Shown here: piece after piece, positions 5,957-8,647 of the stretch | Position numbering within the stretch: position 1 is the first letter of the stretch | Layout: each line of letters starts with the position of its first letter | Assembly (NCBI GenBank): GCA_023389095.1 | Contig: JAEWFB010000448.1 | Location: forward strand, 1 to 8,647 | DNA: 8,647 nt | Direction: 5' to 3' | DNA from: Actinomycetes bacterium | GTDB lineage: Bacteria > Actinomycetota > Actinomycetes > Actinomycetales > Dermatophilaceae | Notes under the pieces: generated by a model | The model's input: the letters and a program-made list of their open reading frames with translations, nothing else | Databases searched by the model: none | Told to the model about the DNA's origin: nothing | Made by a program: the position numbers and the translations under genes

Positions 5957-6614
5957 TCAGCCTGTTGTGGACGGCGGTCACGCCGGCGATGCTCGACGCC
6001 GCCTGGCCCACGAGCCGCCGGTCCTCCACGGTTCGCACCGAACCGGTCAGCTCGAGCACCGGTCCGACCGCCTCGACGTGGATCCGGGCGGCCGTCTCCT
6101 GCGCACCCCGGACGAGGGCTGCCAGGATCGCGCCCGCGGCTTCGTCGGCGGTCGGTGACGTGTACGGCTCGACGTCGATCATGTTCACCACAGCCGTCAC
6201 GCCGACCGTCCCCCGGAGGGCGTCGTCCACCGCGATGCGCTGCTCCGTCGAGCCGAGGCACCCGGTCACGAGCACCCGCCCGCGGTGCACGACGAACCGG
6301 ACGGCGCCCTCGGGGACGGTCACGTTGTCGGCGAGCGCCTGGGCCACCGCGGCGACGACGTCGTCGTCGTCGTGCTCGCCCGGGCGGGGCCTGACCGCCA
6401 GGTCGTCGGTGATCGACCTGAGCCCGTCCGCCCGGAAGGCGGCCTGGAGGACGGCCTCCTTCTCCCGGTCGGACCCGACCACTCCGGAGAGCACGAGCGC
6501 CCCGTCGGTGACCACGACCCCGATGTGGTCGGCGTCGACGTCGGGCGCGAAGCGCAGCTGCTCGGTGACGCGCCGTTGCAGGGCGTGGTCGGTGTCGGTC
6601 AGTTCCTGGGCCAT
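5943..6614 (-). CDS. Triple BON-domain protein
   Basis: A 223-residue protein built of three BON domains: about residues 9-75, 84-150 and 156-222. Each has a helix, then the strand-glycine pattern (DGALVLSGVV, RGRVLVTGCL, GPVLELTGSV), then a second helix and a closing strand (ITDDLAV, VVNMIDV, VHNRLRVV). An Asp-rich linker (HDDDD, 81-85) separates the first two. BON domains bind phospholipid or other surfaces and occur in OsmY-like stress proteins, which are exported. Here no signal peptide or membrane helix is seen, so a cytosolic or inner-face role is more likely. The ATG at 6614 is preceded by AGGA seven bases upstream. A much longer open frame continues upstream, but there it only mirrors the USP gene on the other strand. 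It is divergent from the second USP and convergent with the ATPase. Confidence 0.88.
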   Translation of the reverse strand: MAQELTDTDHALQRRVTEQLRFAPDVDADHIGVVVTDGALVLSGVVGSDREKEAVLQAAFRADGLRSITDDLAVRPRPGEHDDDDVVAAVAQALADNVTVPEGAVRFVVHRGRVLVTGCLGSTEQRIAVDDALRGTVGVTAVVNMIDVEPYTSPTADEAAGAILAALVRGAQETAARIHVEAVGPVLELTGSVRTVEDRRLVGQAASSIAGVTAVHNRLRVVP

Positions 6615-6645
6615 GTCCCGATCCTGCGCCGGACCGGGCCGACGT

Positions 6646-6672
6646 GGCCGGGACCTAGGACCTACGGCCCGG
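6646..6672. promoter_or_regulatory. Divergent control region with weak DosR-like site
   Basis: The 138-base gap between the BON and USP start codons contains GGGACCTA (6650-6657) running into AGGACCTACGGCCC (6657-6670). The second stretch matches 10 of 14 positions of the DosR core (GGAC, central TA, the G and CCC). It is bounded by GGCCG (6646-6650) and CGGCC (6665-6669), a perfect dyad. It lies 82 bases from the USP start and 42 from the BON start, so one site could serve both. The match is weaker than the box at 2381, and GC bias makes partial matches common. Confidence 0.32.
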
Positions 6673-6679
6673 TCGCGGA

Positions 6680-6715
6680 GGGCGCCCGGGCACGAGGGTG
6701 GAGGCCTGGGCGCCC
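6680..6715. repeat. Paired GGGCGCCC palindromes in the USP leader
   Basis: The 8-base palindrome GGGCGCCC occurs at 6680-6687 and 6708-6715, 28 bases apart. The two copies can pair with each other as a hairpin with a 20-base loop, or act as two protein sites on nearly the same helix face. The second ends 25 bases before the GAGGAG ribosome site of the USP gene. Confidence 0.35.
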
Positions 6716-6752
6716 ACCCCGGCGATGCCCACCACGTGACGAGGAGAGACCC

Positions 6753-7691
6753 ATGGGTGCACGAGCGTCGACGCCGACCGAACCGCCCCCGATCGTCGTG
6801 GGCTACGACGGGTCCGGCCCTGCGGCGGAGGCGCTGGAATGGGCGGCCCGGGCTGCGGCGAGCCGCTCGTGCCTGCTCGAGGTCGTCACGGCCCTGGCCC
6901 CGGCCTACGAGGGCGTGGCCGCCCCGGCCGGCCTGTCGGCATCGGTCGTGCCCGGTCGGTCCCACCACGCTCCGGGCCCGTTGGTCGAGGACGCGAGACG
7001 GCTGGCCGAGAAGGTCCTGCCGGACGATGCGGTCGTCGTGACCTCCGTCGTCGGTCCGGCCGCCCGCTCGCTGGTCCGTGCCTCCGAACGGGCCCAGATG
7101 GTCGTCGTGGGCAACCGCGGTCACGGCGCCCTCGGGTCGGCGCTGCTCGGCTCGGTGTCCTCGACCGTGGCCCAGCACGCCCACTGCCCCGTCACCGTCG
7201 TCCGCGGGACTGTCGACGACCCGGAGCACCGTCGCCCGGTGACCGTGGGGGTGGACCACGTCGAGCCCTCGCCGGCCGCCGTGCGCTTCGCGGCGGACCT
7301 GGCCGCGCGGTGGGCGGTCCCGTTGCGGGTCGTGTCGGCCTGGGCCGAGCCGGACCACGTGCCCCGCGGCCTGTCGCACCTGCCCGCGCGCCAGGTCCAC
7401 GACGGGGCACGGGCCCGGCACGAACAGGCCAGGTCGGCGACGCTGGAGGCGGCCGCCCAGGCGCGGCTCGTCTCGCCCGACCTCCTCGTCGAGCTGCTGG
7501 CTCCCGGCGCTCCGGCGGCCTCCGCGCTGGAGGAGGAGTCGCGACGCTCGGGCCTCGTGGTCGTGGGGTCGCGCCGGCTCGGACCGCTCCAGCGGGTCCT
7601 CGTGGGCTCGGTCGGCGACGCGATCCTCAACCACGCGTCGTGTCCCGTGACGATCGTCCCGACCTGCACCGCCCACTCCGCCGGGCGCTGA
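6753..7691 (+). CDS. Tandem universal stress protein (two full UspA domains)
   Basis: A 312-residue cytosolic protein with two UspA domains, the usual size for actinobacterial tandem USPs. Domain 1 (about 13-151) starts IVVGYDGSGPAAEALEWAA and has a complete ATP loop G120-x2-G123-x9-G133-S134. Domain 2 (about 162-303) starts VTVGVDHVEPSPAAVRFAA; its loop is G272-x2-R275-x9-G285-S286, so the second glycine is replaced by Arg, and the usual DGS at the first strand is DHV. Domain 2 therefore may not bind ATP normally. Both domains end with the classic CPVTVV or CPVTIV strand. The ATG is set by GAGGAG (6741-6746), six bases upstream; longer in-frame extensions run antisense to the BON gene. In mycobacteria such proteins bind ATP and are induced by hypoxia. 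It is divergent from the BON gene and shares its control region. Confidence 0.93.
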   Translation: MGARASTPTEPPPIVVGYDGSGPAAEALEWAARAAASRSCLLEVVTALAPAYEGVAAPAGLSASVVPGRSHHAPGPLVEDARRLAEKVLPDDAVVVTSVVGPAARSLVRASERAQMVVVGNRGHGALGSALLGSVSSTVAQHAHCPVTVVRGTVDDPEHRRPVTVGVDHVEPSPAAVRFAADLAARWAVPLRVVSAWAEPDHVPRGLSHLPARQVHDGARARHEQARSATLEAAAQARLVSPDLLVELLAPGAPAASALEEESRRSGLVVVGSRRLGPLQRVLVGSVGDAILNHASCPVTIVPTCTAHSAGR

Positions 7692-7801
7692 GGATCAGCC
7701 GAAACCGCGTGAATGGCCCGCGGGGGCGCGATGATCGATGTGCTGGATCCAACCCTCAGTGCCGGTCGGACCGGTCGGCGCGTCCGGAGGAAAGGCCCAC
7801 C
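7692..7801 (+). promoter_or_regulatory. Intergenic leader of the SHOCT gene with a short dyad
   Basis: This 110-base gap is the likely promoter and leader of the small membrane protein gene. It holds a short perfect dyad, CCGGT (7762-7766) and ACCGG (7770-7774). GGAGG (7786-7790) and AAAGG (7791-7795) are the ribosome-site candidates, the latter six bases before the ATG. No DosR-like box or clear terminator for the USP gene was seen. Confidence 0.3.
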
Positions 7802-8182
7802 ATGTCGTTCTGGGACATCATCTGGTTCATCATCGTGTTCTTCGCCTTCGCGACCTATCTCATGGTCCTGTTCTCGATCGTCGTGGACCTGTTCCGCGAC
7901 CCCGAGGTGTCGGGCTGGATGAAGGCCCTGTGGGTGGCGTGCCTCATCTTCTTCACCTTCATCACCGCGATCGTCTACCTCATCGTGCGCGGTCGGTCCA
8001 TGACCGAGCGGGCCACGCGCGACGCCCGCACGGTCCGATCGGCGCAGGACGACTACATCCGCACCGTCGCCGGTGCCGGTTCCTCCCCCGCCGACCAGAT
8101 CGCCCGCGGCAAGGAGCTGCTCGACGCCGGCACGATCACGGCCGCGGAGTTCGATGCGCTCAAGACCAGGGCCCTGGCCTGA
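7802..8182 (+). CDS. Small SHOCT-domain membrane protein
   Basis: A 126-residue protein with two hydrophobic helices, about residues 5-30 (rich in Phe, Ile and Val) and 41-63, joined by a short loop FRDPEVSG. The pair resembles the N-terminal membrane part of phospholipase D-like (PLDc_N) small proteins. A charged linker (64-95) leads to a C-terminal SHOCT motif, about 97-125: DQIARGKELLDAGTITAAEF. SHOCT is a short oligomerisation-type motif found at the ends of many bacterial proteins, so this may be a self-associating membrane scaffold. No catalytic residues are seen. The start is the ATG at 7802 after a purine-rich GGAGGAAAGG. A DUF2252 gene starts 23 bases after its stop and may be cotranscribed. 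The specific function is unknown. Confidence 0.85.
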   Translation: MSFWDIIWFIIVFFAFATYLMVLFSIVVDLFRDPEVSGWMKALWVACLIFFTFITAIVYLIVRGRSMTERATRDARTVRSAQDDYIRTVAGAGSSPADQIARGKELLDAGTITAAEFDALKTRALA

Positions 8183-8205
8183 GCCGGCGCGACGAGGACA
8201 CCCAC

Positions 8206-8647
8206 GTGACCGAGCACGGCCCGAGCACGGGCCCACACCCTGCATCGCTGACCCCCGACCCCCTCGCGACCGGGCCGATCGACCGTGCGGAGAGCCGCTC
8301 GCGCGCCGAGCGGGCTCGGGCACGGGCGCCGCTGGCCTGCCACGCCGACCTGCCGGGCGGTCGTGCCGGCGCCGACGACCGGGACCCGGTGGCGCTCCTC
8401 GAGGCGCAGGCGGCGACGCGCATCCAGGAGCTCGTGCCGATCCGGTACGGCCGGATGCTGGCCAACCCGTTCGCGTTCTACCGCGGCGCCGCGGGCCTCA
8501 TGGCCGCCGACCTCGGGTCGGCGCCGTCCAGCGGCCTGACGGTCCAGCTCTGCGGAGACGCCCACGTGTCCAACTTCGGCATGTTCGGCTCCGCCGAGCG
8601 GCGCCACCTGTTCGACCTCAACGACTTCGACGAGACCTGGCCCGGGC
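8206..8647 (+). CDS. DUF2252 protein, N-terminal part (cut by window edge)
   Basis: The first 147 codons of a DUF2252 protein; the frame is open to the last base of the window, so the C-terminus is missing. Full members are usually over 400 residues. Residues 1-60 are a variable Pro/Arg/Ala-rich lead. The conserved part begins at ELVPIRYGRMLANPFAFYRG (75-94), followed by CGDAHVSNFG (116-125) and FDLNDFDE (136-143). The last two resemble the catalytic His-x-x-x-Asn and metal-binding Asp motifs of kinase-fold phosphotransferases, with which the family is grouped, but no substrate is known. The GTG at 8206 is chosen because GAGGA (8194-8198) lies seven bases upstream and nothing better exists before the conserved block. 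It starts 23 bases after the SHOCT gene's stop, which suggests one transcript. Confidence 0.88.
   Translation, partial: MTEHGPSTGPHPASLTPDPLATGPIDRAESRSRAERARARAPLACHADLPGGRAGADDRDPVALLEAQAATRIQELVPIRYGRMLANPFAFYRGAAGLMAADLGSAPSSGLTVQLCGDAHVSNFGMFGSAERRHLFDLNDFDETWPG

Noticed and set aside
4626..6158. A long plus-strand frame overlapping the ATPase end and the BON gene.
   Set aside because: The translation is an Arg/Pro/Ala-rich low-complexity chain, and it overlaps two well-supported genes in other frames.
5943..7676. A 577-codon open frame on the minus strand covering both the BON gene and the antisense of the second USP.
   Set aside because: Only its last 223 codons show BON domains and a ribosome site. 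The upstream part is compositionally biased antisense of the USP gene with no family features.

Overview
The window is very GC-rich with actinobacterial codon use. The protein families in it (DUF1918, DUF1876, DUF6069, tandem universal stress proteins, SHOCT, DUF2252) point to a high-GC actinomycete, probably of the Micrococcales type; genus and species cannot be read from it. It holds eight genes, seven complete and one cut by the right edge, packed with short gaps. No RNA genes, insertion sequences or CRISPR arrays were seen.

Layout. 1-106: upstream region of an IclR-family regulator, with a perfect inverted repeat (33-52) that is a likely operator. 107-940 (+): IclR-family repressor/activator. 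941-1152: non-coding, with a GC hairpin after the stop and an inverted repeat before the next gene. 1153-2341 (+): a two-gene unit, a four-helix DUF6069 membrane protein and a tandem universal stress protein (USP), one base apart. 2342-2489: a regulatory gap whose best signal is a DosR/DevR-like box (2381-2396). 2490-5898 (+): a DUF1918-DUF1876 fusion protein followed by a P2-type cation ATPase. 5943-6614 (-): a protein made of three BON domains, convergent with the ATPase; a 16-bp tandem repeat covers the junction. 6615-6752: a divergent promoter region with a second, weaker DosR-like site. 6753-7691 (+): a second tandem USP. 7802-8182 (+): a small two-helix SHOCT membrane protein. 8206-8647 (+): the N-terminal 147 codons of a DUF2252 protein.

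How the genes may fit together. Apart from the IclR gene, which probably serves a neighbour to the left of the window, the set resembles the mycobacterial hypoxia/dormancy (DosR) regulon. In M. tuberculosis that regulon includes tandem USPs, the P-type ATPase CtpF next to the USP Rv1996, the DUF1918 protein Rv0569 and the DUF1876 protein Rv1738. Here DUF1918 and DUF1876 are fused in one chain directly upstream of the ATPase, behind a sequence that matches the left half of the DosR box exactly. The reading is an energy-limitation or hypoxia survival island: ATP-sensing USPs, a ribosome-hibernation-like domain, ion homeostasis and envelope proteins. The regulon assignment is inference; no DosR or DosS gene lies in the window.
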